Below are positions 1-11,254 of a DNA stretch of 64,000 nucleotides, one piece after another. Each line of letters starts with the position of its first letter. Positions within the stretch are counted from its first letter, which is position 1. A model generated the notes under the pieces. That model did not search any database. It saw only the letters and a list, made by a program, of their open reading frames with translations, and was not told where the DNA came from. Position numbers and translations under genes: made by a program. Source of the DNA: Nitratidesulfovibrio sp. (GTDB lineage: Bacteria; Desulfobacterota; Desulfovibrionia; Desulfovibrionales; Desulfovibrionaceae); NCBI RefSeq assembly GCF_040373385.1, contig NZ_JBDXXH010000006.1, forward strand, positions 124,001-188,000. The letters run 5' to 3'.

Positions 1-532
1 CAAGGATGTTCGACTTGGTCATGGAGCCAGCCACCATGCCGGTCAGGTAGCGGGCCTGATACATTCGCCCGAAATAGTTGCTCATGTTGGGCGCCGTCTT
101 GTAGCCCGAGCAATGCATGAAGGTCGTGTTGGGAAACTGCTCCGCCACCTTCAGCGTGGGGTCCATGTACCCGAAGCTGGTGGTGAAGATGATGTCGTAC
201 CCCTTGCGCGCCATGTTCTGGATGACGCGTTCGGCGTCGGCCCCTTCGGGCACCGATTCCACGAACGAGGTGGTCACGCCGGGCATTTCCGCAAGGGCCT
301 TGCGGGCCTGGTCATGGGCCCAGGACCAACCCACGTCGCCCACGGGCGAAACGTAGACGAAGCCGACCTGCATTTCCTTTGCCGGAGCGGGCGTGGCAGC
401 AGGGGCGGCGGCGGCGGGCTTCTGCTCGGCCTTGGGGGCCTCTGCGGGCTTCTTGTCTTCGCCGCAGCCGGTCAGGGCGGCCATGAGCAGCATGGCGGCA
501 ACCAGCAACATCGCGGATACGGATTTGCGCAT
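1..532 (-). CDS. BMP-family substrate-binding lipoprotein (3' end outside window)
   Basis: Likely periplasmic binding lipoprotein of a nucleoside-type ABC importer. The start at 532 has a GAGGAGG ribosome site just upstream. The product begins with a positively charged signal peptide ending in a lipobox (LTGC, Cys at about residue 23), followed by an Ala/Pro/Lys-rich tether. The mature domain starts with VGFVYVSPVGDVGW and continues with YDIIFTTSFGY, typical of the Med/PnrA/BmpA family, whose characterised members bind purine nucleosides. The C-terminal part lies beyond base 1. The gene directly upstream in the same direction is a xanthine/guanine phosphoribosyltransferase, which supports a purine-scavenging role. 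The ligand itself cannot be read from the sequence. Confidence 0.85.
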   Translation of the reverse strand, partial: MRKSVSAMLLVAAMLLMAALTGCGEDKKPAEAPKAEQKPAAAAPAATPAPAKEMQVGFVYVSPVGDVGWSWAHDQARKALAEMPGVTTSFVESVPEGADAERVIQNMARKGYDIIFTTSFGYMDPTLKVAEQFPNTTFMHCSGYKTAPNMSNYFGRMYQARYLTGMVAGSMTKSNIL

Positions 533-667
533 CGGGAGCCTCCTCGGGGCTTGGTGAATGGAACGGTATACAGCTGCGAACGGGGCACCCGTCCGCCTAC
601 GTGCAAGGACCGCAGCCTGCTCCCTCACGGGGTGGCCAGGCCGACGCTGATGCGGGAAAAGAAATTT

Positions 668-1159
668 CTAGCCCGCTTCCCGCTGGTTGACAAGGGGCTG
701 CACGTACTGCACCTCCGAGTCCCACGGAAAGAGAATCCATGTATCCTGGCTGACTTCCGTAATGTAGGTGTCCACCAGGGGGCGCCCCTCGGGCTTTGCG
801 TACACGGTGGCGAAGTGGGCCTTGGGCAGCATTTCGCGTACCGCCTTGGCCGTGCGCCCGGTGTCCACCAGGTCGTCCACCATCAGCCAGCCTTCGCCGT
901 CGCCCTGCACGCCCTTCAGCACTTCCAGGCGGCTGGTCTGATCCTGCCACTTGTAGCTGGTGATGCACACCGTGTCGATGAGGTGCACCCCCACTTCGCG
1001 AGCAATGATGGCGGCGGGCACCAGGCCCCCACGGGTGATGGCGATGATGCCGGTCCAGGGCCCTTTCTCCAGCAGCCGCCACGACAACGCCTTGGCGTCG
1101 CGGTGAAGCTGTTCCCAGGTGACGGGAAAGACCTTGCGGTAGGAGTCTGCGGTGCGCAC
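668..1159 (-). CDS. gpt: Xanthine/guanine phosphoribosyltransferase
   Basis: A 163-residue type I phosphoribosyltransferase, about the usual length for Gpt. It would convert xanthine or guanine plus PRPP to the nucleoside monophosphate in the cytoplasm. The PRPP-binding motif is seen as [14 protein letters not shown], and the ITRGGLVPA segment near residue 42 is also typical of Gpt. The W-x-FPW segment near the C-terminus fits purine-base binding in this family. The start is GTG at 1159 with AGGA about 9 bases upstream. It reads towards the BMP lipoprotein gene with a 135-bp gap, so the two probably form a purine uptake and salvage unit. Confidence 0.9.
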   Translation of the reverse strand: MRTADSYRKVFPVTWEQLHRDAKALSWRLLEKGPWTGIIAITRGGLVPAAIIAREVGVHLIDTVCITSYKWQDQTSRLEVLKGVQGDGEGWLMVDDLVDTGRTAKAVREMLPKAHFATVYAKPEGRPLVDTYITEVSQDTWILFPWDSEVQYVQPLVNQREAG

Positions 1160-1276
1160 GTGGGGTTCCTGCTGGTTGCGGAACCGGGATGGACGCGGCC
1201 TGCCTTGCGGCGCATCTTCCGGCTCCCGTTGCGGGTGACGCCTCCCTTGCCCTGCCCCGCCCGCGCTGTCAAGCGC

Positions 1277-2215
1277 TTACCCCGGCCGGGGCATGACGAG
1301 CGCTGCCGTGCCCGCGGCAGGGCCGGAAGCAGAGGCTGCGGCAATCCCCGGTCCGCTCCCGACAGTGCCACCGGCATTCTCGGCAACGACCCGGCGAAAT
1401 TCCGCCGGGGTCACCCCATACAGCGCCCTGAACCGGCGGTAGAAGTTGGGCAGGCTTGCAAAGCCGCACCGCAGCGCCACCTCGGCAATGCCCCGGTCCG
1501 TTTGCGCCAGTTCACTACCGGCCTTTTCCAGACGGCGGATGTTCACGTACTCCACCACACTGGCGCCCGCATGGCGCCGGAATTCGCGCGTCAGCAGACT
1601 GCGCGACAGCCCGAACCGGCCAGCCAGCCCGTCCAGATCCACCGGTTGGGCCAGATGGGCGTCCAGCCAGCCGCGCACCTTGCGCATGGCGTCATGGTGC
1701 CGCGCCCCTGCATCGCCACCCGCCTGCATGTCCCGCACATGAAAGGCCAGCAGCAGGCCAATGGCCCCCCATGCGACGGGAATCTCCGCGCCTTCGTCCC
1801 GCCCGATGCCGTCGGGGATCATGTCCGCCGTATCCCACAACCGGGCGGCGTCGGCATGGTGTTCCACCATGGAACAGCCCGTCGGTTGCGGTGCCATGAG
1901 GGCGGCAACCTGCGTGGGGGAAAGCTGGGTGGCCATGTCCCCCTGGGTCAGGCACACCACCTTCAGTCCGACGGATTCGCCCCGGCCAAAGACGTAGCGA
2001 TGCCGCACGCGCGGGGCCACCAGCACGGTGCGCCCCTTTGCCAGTGCCACCTCACCGCTGTCCAGCAGCAGCAGGCCGCTACCGGAACGGCACAGCACGA
2101 ACTCGTACACATCGTGGGCGTGCCAGGTGGTGGATTCCGCGAAGGTAAGGGAAAAACTCCAGAACATCTTCTGTCCGATCAGGTAAGCATTATGGCCAAT
2201 CGGCAATTCACTCAC
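1277..2215 (-). CDS. AraC-family transcriptional regulator
   Basis: A 312-residue one-component regulator. The N-terminal 140 residues look like a cupin sensor (WHAHDVYEFVLCRSG, then APRVRHRYVFG). The C-terminal 100 residues form a double helix-turn-helix of the AraC/XylS type (GLAGRFGLSRSLLTREFRR, then ALRCGFASLPNFYRRFRALYG). The predicted start is GTG at 2215. I see no good ribosome site there, so the exact start is uncertain. The gene is divergent from the small PAS protein at 2362 across about 146 bp, which makes that gene a natural target. The inducer is unknown. Confidence 0.85.
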   Translation of the reverse strand: MSELPIGHNAYLIGQKMFWSFSLTFAESTTWHAHDVYEFVLCRSGSGLLLLDSGEVALAKGRTVLVAPRVRHRYVFGRGESVGLKVVCLTQGDMATQLSPTQVAALMAPQPTGCSMVEHHADAARLWDTADMIPDGIGRDEGAEIPVAWGAIGLLLAFHVRDMQAGGDAGARHHDAMRKVRGWLDAHLAQPVDLDGLAGRFGLSRSLLTREFRRHAGASVVEYVNIRRLEKAGSELAQTDRGIAEVALRCGFASLPNFYRRFRALYGVTPAEFRRVVAENAGGTVGSGPGIAAASASGPAAGTAALVMPRPG

Positions 2216-2361
2216 CAGTGATCATTGCATAGCATGGTGTTCATGGCAACCAGCAATGCCCCGAATGGATATTCACGCTGGGCATTGCCATACCGGACGC
2301 GCCAGCGCACCTGCACTGGCGCACCTGCACCGGACGACACCCGCAAGACACCGGAGGACAC

Positions 2362-2787
2362 ATGCACCCCACCGACAAGCCCCACGCCACCGCCGCACCC
2401 GGCGACATCGCTTCCAACGGCATCGCTTCCAACATTCTGGAAGCCTTTCACATGATGTGGGACAAGCACCCTTCCCCGGTCATGCTCACCCGGTCCAACC
2501 GCACCGTTGTGGCCGCAAACGCGGCAGCACTGACCGCAGGCATAGAGCCGGGGATAAAATGCTTCACTTTGTGCGGTCCGGAAAAGCCCTGCGCCGCATG
2601 CAAGGCCAACCAGGCCGTGCGTGACAATGCCTGCGTCCGCAGCCTGAGCTACACCGAAGCCGGAAACCGCTTCGTGGACGGCTACTGGACGCCGCTGGCG
2701 GGTGTGCCGGGACTGTACCTGCACTACGCCAACGACATCACCCCCTGCGTGCGCGAGGAACTGCTGCACCCCGGCTGTACCTGCTGA
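2362..2787 (+). CDS. Small PAS-like, cysteine-rich protein of unknown function
   Basis: A 141-residue soluble protein with GGAGG six bases before the ATG. The middle (SPVMLTRSNRTVVAANAAA) resembles the first strands of a PAS domain. It is followed by a cysteine cluster, CFTLCGPEKPCAACK, another Cys near residue 95, and a Cys-rich end (GCTC). A PAS core with clustered cysteines is compatible with metal, heme or redox sensing, but no ligand can be assigned. No kinase, cyclase or DNA-binding output domain is present, so it would act through a partner. It is divergent from the AraC regulator at 2215. A short tandem repeat begins 15 bp after its stop. Confidence 0.7.
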   Translation: MHPTDKPHATAAPGDIASNGIASNILEAFHMMWDKHPSPVMLTRSNRTVVAANAAALTAGIEPGIKCFTLCGPEKPCAACKANQAVRDNACVRSLSYTEAGNRFVDGYWTPLAGVPGLYLHYANDITPCVREELLHPGCTC

Positions 2788-2801
2788 GCAACGGGACAAG
2801 G

Positions 2802-2857
2802 CCGGACATTGCAGACCGGACATTGCAGACCGGACATTGCAGGCCGGACATTGCGGC
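2802..2857. repeat. 14-bp tandem repeat, four copies
   Basis: The unit CCGGACATTGCAGA runs head to tail four times; the first two copies are exact and the last two vary only at the end of the unit. It lies between the stop of the PAS-like gene and the glnB terminators. No coding role is visible. Confidence 0.9.
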
Positions 2858-2900
2858 CCGCGCATGGCGGACGCCGCGCGCAAGTTCCGGCCGACATGAA

Positions 2901-2930
2901 AAACAGCGGGCCGCCATCACTGGCGGCCCG
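2901..2930 (-). terminator. Second of two tandem terminators after glnB
   Basis: A perfect 10-bp stem (CGGGCCGCCA with TGGCGGCCCG) closes a TCAC loop. Read on the minus strand it is followed by CTGTTTTTC. It lies just beyond the stronger terminator at 2938-2975 and would act as a back-up for the amtB-glnB operon. Confidence 0.75.
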
Positions 2931-2937
2931 GCCTGCA

Positions 2938-2975
2938 TGAAAAAAAACGGGGCCGTCACCGCTGGCGGCCCCGTT
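2938..2975 (-). terminator. Rho-independent terminator of amtB-glnB
   Basis: On the minus strand a GC-rich stem (AACGGGGCCG with CGGCCCCGTT) is followed by a run of eight T residues, 50 bp after the glnB stop codon. Confidence 0.9.
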
Positions 2976-3026
2976 CGGACGCGCCTGCCATCAGGCCGTC
3001 ACATGGGGTGGAAGGCAATAGTGCCC

Positions 3027-3374
<348 letters not shown>

Positions 3375-4952
3375 CTACTTCATGGCCTTTTTCAGGTTGA
3401 AGTCGGGGTAGGCGGAAACCGCCACCTCGGCCTGGTCCAGCCCTTCCAGTTCCAGTTCCGGATCGACGCGCAGCGGAATCACCTTGTCCAGCAGCTTGAA
3501 GAACACGTACATCACCACGAACACGAACACGATGTTGGTGATCATGCCGGTCAGCTGGGCCATGAGCTGCGAGGCATCGCCGTAGAACAGCCCCTTCACG
3601 GTGCCTGCCACGCCGTTCAGCCCGTCGCCGTAAGTGCCGTCGGCAAACAGGCCAAGGGCCAGCACGCCCCAGGCGCCGTTGACGCCATGCACCGAAATGG
3701 CGCCCACAGGGTCGTCGATCTTCAGGGTCTGCTCCACGAACAGCACGCTGACGCACAACAACAACCCGGCCACGGCGCCGATGCCCACTGCCGCCACCGA
3801 GTTGACGAACGCGCACGGTGCCGTGATGGCAACAAGGCCCGCCAGCAGGCCGTTGGCCGCCATGGACACGTCGGGCTTGCCGTAACGCATCCACATGTAC
3901 ATCATGGAAAAGAACGCGCCAGAAGCGGAAGCCAGCATGGTGTTGGTGGCAATGACCCCGATGCGCAGATCGCCGCCAGCCAGGGTAGATCCGGCGTTGA
4001 ACCCGAACCAGCCGAAGGCCAGGATGAAGCACCCGGCAATGGCCATGGGGATGTGGTGACCGGGCATGGCCACCGGAGTACCGTCAGGCTTGAATTTGCC
4101 AAGGCGCGGCCCCAGAACGATGGCTCCCGCCGCTGCCGCAACGCCGCCGGTCATGTGCACCACGGACGACCCTGCAAAGTCGGCCATGCCGTGGCCAAGG
4201 GCGAAGTTCTTGCCAAGGGCAGACAGCCAGCCGCCGCCCCACACCCAGTTGGCGAACAGCGGGTACACGAACATGGAAATGAAGAAGCCGTAGACGACGA
4301 AGGACTTGAAGGTCCAGCGTTCCGCCATGGAACCGGTGGGGATGGTGGCGGTGGTGTCCATGAACACCATCTGGAACAGAAAGACGGAAAAGATCACCGC
4401 GTCATAGGCATCGCCGGACAGGAAGAACCCGGTGGTGCCGAACAGGCCGAAATCCTTGCCCGCGATGGTCACGGTAAATTCGTTGGCCAGCGCCCCGGCG
4501 CCGCCCAGGCTGAGCACGCCGCCCACCCCGCCCATTTGCAGCGCAAAACCGCATATCCAGTACCCCAGCATGCCGATGCCGTAGATCATCATGTTCATGG
4601 CCATGGTGTGCCCGGCGTTCTTGGCACGGGTGAAGCCCGTTTCCGCAAGGGCGAAACCCGCCTGCATGAACATGACCAGAAAGCCGCACAACAGCGTCCA
4701 CACCATGTTGATGGCGATGCGGTTATGCCCCACGACATCGGCAACCTTGGCCGCCAACGGCTCACTCTGGGACAGCGTGTCGAACTCTTCCTTGGTGGGT
4801 GCTCCCGCCGTCGCGCCGATGACGTCCGCAGCAGTACCGATGGATGCGCCGCTCGGATCAGACACAGGAGCATCATCCGCATATGATGCGCATGATACGA
4901 ACAGTGTGCACAAGACAATGAGCGCTGTTACGATAGCTTTCAGCCGTTTCAT
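3375..4952 (-). CDS. amtB: Ammonium transporter
   Basis: A 525-residue Amt/Rh-family channel that imports ammonium across the inner membrane. It has a cleavable-type signal peptide (residues 1-25) and an unusually long periplasmic N-terminal segment of about 50 residues before the first channel helix. The core shows the family signature from GFALAETGFTRAKN onward and the HMTGG and HGVNGAWG segments that carry pore histidines. The short C-terminal tail ends in the cytoplasm where PII docks. It is the first gene of an amtB-glnB operon. The upstream gap is locally AT-rich, but I found no convincing -24/-12 sigma54 promoter. Confidence 0.95.
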   Translation of the reverse strand: MKRLKAIVTALIVLCTLFVSCASYADDAPVSDPSGASIGTAADVIGATAGAPTKEEFDTLSQSEPLAAKVADVVGHNRIAINMVWTLLCGFLVMFMQAGFALAETGFTRAKNAGHTMAMNMMIYGIGMLGYWICGFALQMGGVGGVLSLGGAGALANEFTVTIAGKDFGLFGTTGFFLSGDAYDAVIFSVFLFQMVFMDTTATIPTGSMAERWTFKSFVVYGFFISMFVYPLFANWVWGGGWLSALGKNFALGHGMADFAGSSVVHMTGGVAAAAGAIVLGPRLGKFKPDGTPVAMPGHHIPMAIAGCFILAFGWFGFNAGSTLAGGDLRIGVIATNTMLASASGAFFSMMYMWMRYGKPDVSMAANGLLAGLVAITAPCAFVNSVAAVGIGAVAGLLLCVSVLFVEQTLKIDDPVGAISVHGVNGAWGVLALGLFADGTYGDGLNGVAGTVKGLFYGDASQLMAQLTGMITNIVFVFVVMYVFFKLLDKVIPLRVDPELELEGLDQAEVAVSAYPDFNLKKAMK

Positions 4953-5399
4953 CCCGCATTCCTCACTTCATGCAACACATTTTGCAGTTACATGCACTTC
5001 TGCTCGATGCAGATATGGAAAAAATGTTTTTCCCAATACCACCCTTAATACAGAAATGCACGTGGCAGCTACGATGAAACGTGTGAAGCATCTTTCAGGC
5101 CAACTCATCAACATCATACTTTTCAGGCAAATACGCAGGCACCCACCACCCAGCCGCTCCCGGATGGCGCCGTATAAACACAAAATTGTCAAAATAATCA
5201 TTCAAATTTTTACTATTTTGTTCTTATTTCCTCGAACGTCGCTTCCTCTCTCCTCTACAACGCCAAAAGTAATCCTGACGCGGCCCGGCACACACACGTC
5301 AAACCTGCCCGCACGCAACACGCTCAACTTTTCAACATGTTAAAAGAACGCCGCCAGACACTCATAAATTTTACATTATTGCAACAAGAGGCGCCGGAC
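4953..5399. other. Gene-free gap upstream of amtB
   Basis: About 450 bp with no supportable gene. The stretch around 5180-5230 is much richer in A and T than the rest of the window and probably holds the amtB promoter region. A search for the GG-N10-GC sigma54 pattern towards amtB gave no clear match. Confidence 0.6.
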
Positions 5400-5439
5400 A
5401 AAAAACTAAGGCCGCCCTTCCTCACGGAAGGGCGGCCTT
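5400..5439 (-). terminator. Rho-independent terminator after the PpiD-like gene
   Basis: A perfect 14-bp stem (AAGGCCGCCCTTCC with GGAAGGGCGGCCTT) closes a TCAC loop. On the minus strand it is followed by AGTTTTTTG. It lies 26 bp after the stop of the foldase gene. Confidence 0.92.
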
Positions 5440-5465
5440 GCGTCTTCTCTGCTGGCGAACGACGG

Positions 5466-7358
5466 CTAGTCGTCGAGCATCTTGGCGTTACGCAGTTCTA
5501 TCTTGGCGGCGGAAGAAAGTTCGCCCACGAACACGCGGAACATCTCCTCGCGCTTGGCGGACAGCACCGTGGCGCGCACCGTTTCTGCGGCGGCGGACCA
5601 TTCGGCGTCGGTGGGGCGCTGCACGTCCTTGACCCGGAACAGCACAGCCCCCGCAGAGGTATCCACCGGGGTGGCCTGCCATGCGCCGGGGGCGGCGGCA
5701 AAGGCGGCATCCACCAGGGCACGGCTCTGGCCGAAGGGAGCGATGACGCCGTTGCGCCCGAAGGCGTCGGTTGCCTTGACCTTGGCGGAAAGCTCGGCGG
5801 GCAGGCCATCGGCCAGCTTGGCCCCGGCTTCCTGCGCGGTCTTGACCGCCAGCTTGGCACCTTCGATGCGGCGCACCTGGGCGGCCACCTCTTCCTTCAC
5901 CTTTTCCAGCGGGGTCACGCTTTCCGGCTGCGATTCCAGCACGGCGGCGATCATGTAGCCGCCTTCGATTTCCAGCGGCGTGTCGATGACCGTCCCTGCC
6001 GGGGTGGTGAAGGCGGTGCCCACGGACTGACCCTTCAGCCCCACGGCAACTCCGGCGTCCGCGCGCGAGAACAGGCCCGTGGGCTTGCGCTCCAGCTTCA
6101 GCGCCTTGGCGATGTCGTCGATGGACTTGCCCGCGCCCGCCATTTCCAGTGCGGTATCCAGGGCCTCGTGCATTCTTTCGGATGCCTTCTCTTCGCCGAG
6201 GCGCTGGCGGATTTCACCACGCACCTCGTCCAAAACGCGGGTGCGCTGGGCTTCGTGCGCTTCCAGCTTGATGACGTGCCAGCCGAAGGCGGTGCGCACG
6301 GGGGCGCTGATCTCGCCAGCCTTCAGTGCAAACACGGCCTCCTCGAAGGGGGGCACCATCTGGCCCTTGGTGAACCAGCCAAGGTCGCCGCCCTGCGCGC
6401 CGCTGCCCTTGTCGTCGGACAGCTTGCTGGCCAGCGCGGCGAAGTCCTTGCCCTTCTTCAACTGGGCGATGACGTCCTCGGCCTTGGCGCGGGCTGCGGC
6501 ATCCTCTTCCTTGCTCGCCCCTTCCTGGGCCATGAACAGGATGTGGCGGGCGCGCACGCGCTCCGGCACCACGAAATAGGTGTCTGCGTTGTCCGCGTAA
6601 AAGGCGGCGATGGCCGATTCGGGAATCTCCACGCTGGCGGCCAGGCTGGCCGGGGTCAGGGTGACCGCATCCAGGCTGATGCGCTGCGGGTTGCGCCAGG
6701 CATCCATGTTTTCGTTGTAGCGTTCGGCGATCTGCTCATCGGTGGGGGTCACCTTGAGCACGTAGTCTTCCAGGGGGAACAGCACGTATTCGACGGACCG
6801 GCGCTCGCGACCATAGTCGAACAGGGCGCGGGCTTCCTCGTCGGTCACCGAGGCGGGCGTGGTGACCCGGTCACGCAGCTTCTGCAGCAGCATGTCGTGG
6901 CGGATGCCGTCCTCGAAGCGGCCGGGGGTGGTCTGCTGGCCCTTGAGCACGGAACAGTACACCTCGGCGTCGAACTTGCCGTCGCCGTTGCGGAAGGCGG
7001 TTATGGACTCGATGGAGCGGCGCAGTTCGACCGGCGACACCGAAAGCCCGATTCGCGCGGCCTCGTCCGACAGCAGTCGTTCGGTGATCATGGACTGCAA
7101 CACCTGGCGCTTGAGGCCCATCTGCTTCATGTCCTCGGCGGTGATGCCGGGGTAGCGGCTGCGCAGCGCTTCCACCTGGCGCTCGTATTCGCGCCCGAAC
7201 TCCTGGAACAGGATGGGCTTCTTGTTCACCGTGGCAAGGGCGCCCGACGAACTGTTGTTCATGGAGCCCACGCCCCAGAAGACGAACACGAGGATGATGA
7301 CGCCGAAGGCAATCTTCACGCCCCACGACTGCGCGTGGGCACGGATCAGTTCAAGCAT
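5466..7358 (-). CDS. PpiD/SurA-type periplasmic peptidyl-prolyl isomerase
   Basis: A 630-residue membrane-anchored foldase for outer-membrane and secreted proteins. It has one N-terminal membrane segment (residues about 14-31, VKIAFGVIILVFVFWGVG), a SurA-N-like chaperone region (about 45-200) and one parvulin rotamase domain (about 266-368, with RVRARHILF and GGDLGWFTKGQMVPPFEEA). A long C-terminal helical region follows, as in PpiD. I chose the ATG at 7358 because GGAG lies 8 bases upstream and the membrane anchor follows at once; an in-frame start 63 bp upstream would add a non-conserved extension. It is transcribed alone and has a strong terminator. Confidence 0.9.
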   Translation of the reverse strand: MLELIRAHAQSWGVKIAFGVIILVFVFWGVGSMNNSSSGALATVNKKPILFQEFGREYERQVEALRSRYPGITAEDMKQMGLKRQVLQSMITERLLSDEAARIGLSVSPVELRRSIESITAFRNGDGKFDAEVYCSVLKGQQTTPGRFEDGIRHDMLLQKLRDRVTTPASVTDEEARALFDYGRERRSVEYVLFPLEDYVLKVTPTDEQIAERYNENMDAWRNPQRISLDAVTLTPASLAASVEIPESAIAAFYADNADTYFVVPERVRARHILFMAQEGASKEEDAAARAKAEDVIAQLKKGKDFAALASKLSDDKGSGAQGGDLGWFTKGQMVPPFEEAVFALKAGEISAPVRTAFGWHVIKLEAHEAQRTRVLDEVRGEIRQRLGEEKASERMHEALDTALEMAGAGKSIDDIAKALKLERKPTGLFSRADAGVAVGLKGQSVGTAFTTPAGTVIDTPLEIEGGYMIAAVLESQPESVTPLEKVKEEVAAQVRRIEGAKLAVKTAQEAGAKLADGLPAELSAKVKATDAFGRNGVIAPFGQSRALVDAAFAAAPGAWQATPVDTSAGAVLFRVKDVQRPTDAEWSAAAETVRATVLSAKREEMFRVFVGELSSAAKIELRNAKMLDD

Positions 7359-7481
7359 TGAGAAACTCCATTGCGGTGTGCGCCAATGCCCCCCGGTGCG
7401 TCCGGCTGCGCCGGTGCGCATCGGTTGCGTCGGGGGGCCGGGGGTGCCGGAGGCTCCGTGCGGAGTCCCGGCAAGGACACC

Positions 7482-9407
7482 CTACTGTTTTCTGGAAAGG
7501 CGGACGTGGTTCAGCAATCCGCCTGCCCGGATAATATCCAATTCCTTCTGCGTCAAATCGTTCCGCACGCGGATGGCGCCCGCGCCCTCCACCAGCACCT
7601 CCACCTCGCCACCGGCGGTGATGACCGAGGCGGGAATGGTCACCGTACCGCCCACGGCCAGCCTGTCATAATCGGCCCGGTCGCACAGGATCAGCGGCAG
7701 GATGCCGAAGTTCACCAGGTTGGCTCGGTGGATGCGCGCCAGCGAACGCACGATGACCGCGCGGATGCCCAGGTGCCGGGGGGCCAGCGCCGCATGTTCG
7801 CGGCTGGAACCCTGCCCGTAGTTGTCCCCGGCCACGATGACCCCGGTGCCCGCCGCCCGGGCCCGGGCCACGAAGTCCGCGTCCACCCGGCCGAACACGT
7901 GCTGCGCGATGGCGGGCACGTTGGAGCGCAACGAGGTGATCTCCGCCCCGGCGGGCATGATGTGGTCGGTGGTGATGTCGTCGCCCAGCTTGATGACCAC
8001 CGGTGCCGTCACCGTGTCGTCCATGGGCGTGAACTGCTCCAGCGCCACGATGTTGGGCCCGCGCAGCACTTCCACGCCGCTGCCGTCCTTGGGCGGGAAG
8101 GCGAACAGATGGCGGATGGAAGGGGCCTTTGCCGGCAGTTCCGGCTGGGCCGGGGGGGTGCCCCAGGTGGCCGGATCGGTGAACTGCCCGTTCAGTGCGG
8201 CCATGGCGGCGGTAAGCGGCGAGACCAGGTACACCTTGGCGTCCTTGGTGCCGCTGCGGCCTTCGAAGTTGCGGTTGAAGGTGCGCACGCTGACCCCGCC
8301 CGACACGGGCGAGCCGCCCATGCCGATGCACGGGCCGCACGAACATTCAAGGATGCGCACGCCCGCGTCCAGCAGCGGTTCCACCAGCCCTTCGGCGGCC
8401 AGCATCTTCAGCACCTGCTTGGAGCCGGGCGAGACCATGGTGTCGGTGCCCACGTTCACCAGCTTGCCGCGCAGCACCTCTGCCACCATGCGCATGTCGG
8501 CATAGGACGAGTTGGTGCACGAGCCAATGGCCACCTGGTCCACCGAAAGGCCCGCCAGTTCGGCCACGGGCACCACCCGGTCGGGCATGTGCGGCTGGGC
8601 CACCAACGGCACCAGCGCGGAAAGATCGATGACGATCTCGTCGTCGTACGTGGCATCCGCGTCAGCGCAGAGTTCCTTCCAGTCGCCCTCGCGGTCCATG
8701 GAGGCCAGGAAGGAGCGGGTGCGTTCGTCGCTGGGGAAGAGGGAGGCCGTGGCCCCCAGTTCCGCGCCCATGTTGGTGATCACCGCGCGCTCGGGCACGC
8801 TCAGGGTGGCCACGCCCGGCCCGGCGAACTCGAACACCTTGCCCACCCCGCCCTTGACCGTGAGCAGGCCGAGCAGGTGCAGGATGACGTCCTTGGCGGA
8901 GGCCCAGCCGGTCAGGCGGCCTTCCAGGCGCACCTTGACCACGCGGGGCATGGAGATGAAGTACGCTTCGCCCGCCATGGCCAGGGCCACGGAAAGGCCG
9001 CCCGCGCCCATGGCCAGGCTGCCGATGCCGCCCGCCGTGGGGGTGTGGCTGTCGGAGCCGACAAGCGTTGCGCCGGGCAGCGCGAAATTTTCCAGATGCA
9101 ACTGGTGACAGATGCCGGTGCCGGGGGGCGAAAAGATCACGCCGTGCCTGGCGGCCACGGTGCGCAGGAAGCGGTGGTCGTCCGGGTTGCGGAAACCCAT
9201 TTGCAGGGTGTTGTGGTCCACGTAGCTCACCGAAAGGTCGGTGCGCACGCGGTCAACGCCCATGGCCTCGAATTGCAGGTAGGCCATGGTGCCGGTGGCG
9301 TCCTGGGTCAGGGTCTGGTCGATGCGCAGGCCGATTTCGGCCCCCGGGGCCATCTCGCCGCTGACGAGATGCGCCGCGATGATCTTCTGCGTAAGGTTCA
9401 TGGACAT
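7482..9407 (-). CDS. Aconitate hydratase
   Basis: A 641-residue monomeric [4Fe-4S] aconitase that interconverts citrate and isocitrate. The cluster ligands are visible as Cys297 (GSCTNSS) and Cys357 and Cys360 (CGPCIG). SDSHTPTAGGIGSLAMGAGG near residue 118 and GDNYGQGSSREHAALAPR in the swivelling C-terminal domain are diagnostic. The length fits the short bacterial aconitase type also found in other sulfate reducers, not the roughly 890-residue AcnA/AcnB. The start at 9407 follows GAGGGG; the second Met at 9401 is also possible. In sulfate reducers it would supply 2-oxoglutarate for biosynthesis. Confidence 0.93.
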   Translation of the reverse strand: MSMNLTQKIIAAHLVSGEMAPGAEIGLRIDQTLTQDATGTMAYLQFEAMGVDRVRTDLSVSYVDHNTLQMGFRNPDDHRFLRTVAARHGVIFSPPGTGICHQLHLENFALPGATLVGSDSHTPTAGGIGSLAMGAGGLSVALAMAGEAYFISMPRVVKVRLEGRLTGWASAKDVILHLLGLLTVKGGVGKVFEFAGPGVATLSVPERAVITNMGAELGATASLFPSDERTRSFLASMDREGDWKELCADADATYDDEIVIDLSALVPLVAQPHMPDRVVPVAELAGLSVDQVAIGSCTNSSYADMRMVAEVLRGKLVNVGTDTMVSPGSKQVLKMLAAEGLVEPLLDAGVRILECSCGPCIGMGGSPVSGGVSVRTFNRNFEGRSGTKDAKVYLVSPLTAAMAALNGQFTDPATWGTPPAQPELPAKAPSIRHLFAFPPKDGSGVEVLRGPNIVALEQFTPMDDTVTAPVVIKLGDDITTDHIMPAGAEITSLRSNVPAIAQHVFGRVDADFVARARAAGTGVIVAGDNYGQGSSREHAALAPRHLGIRAVIVRSLARIHRANLVNFGILPLILCDRADYDRLAVGGTVTIPASVITAGGEVEVLVEGAGAIRVRNDLTQKELDIIRAGGLLNHVRLSRKQ

Positions 9408-9733
9408 GCTACCCCTCGTGGATTCGGCGTTGCCGGTATGGCGTGCGCGCCCGCGCCGCCCGTAAGCTGATTCGTCCGGCGGGCCGAAGGTCCCTGGGAC
9501 ACGGTGCATCGTATGGTTGCGGGCCGGTGCGATCCGGTTGCGATCCGGAACCCGCGAAACGTCAGGCTGAACAGCCGGCAAAACATCTGGCGATGCGACA
9601 GGCACCGTGCGGAACGTGCCGCACGGCGGCCCGCGATGCCGGGGCCACATGCCGCAACCGCCCGCGAACCCGCGCGTGGGGTTCCGGGCGGCTTGTCCGG
9701 TGTAGTGCACATCACCGCGGCCCGCAAGGGGCG
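9408..9733. other. Gap between the aconitase and the sigma54 regulator
   Basis: About 325 bp between two minus-strand genes. It must hold the aconitase promoter. I see no recognisable operator, terminator or small gene in it. Confidence 0.5.

Positions 9734-11254
<1,521 letters not shown>

Noticed and set aside
113..2221. Long plus-strand open frame over the BMP, gpt and AraC genes
   Set aside because: It spans three recognised minus-strand genes and has no domain signature.
4953..5350. Sigma54 promoter for amtB-glnB
   Set aside because: No GG-N10-GC element in the correct orientation could be found by eye.
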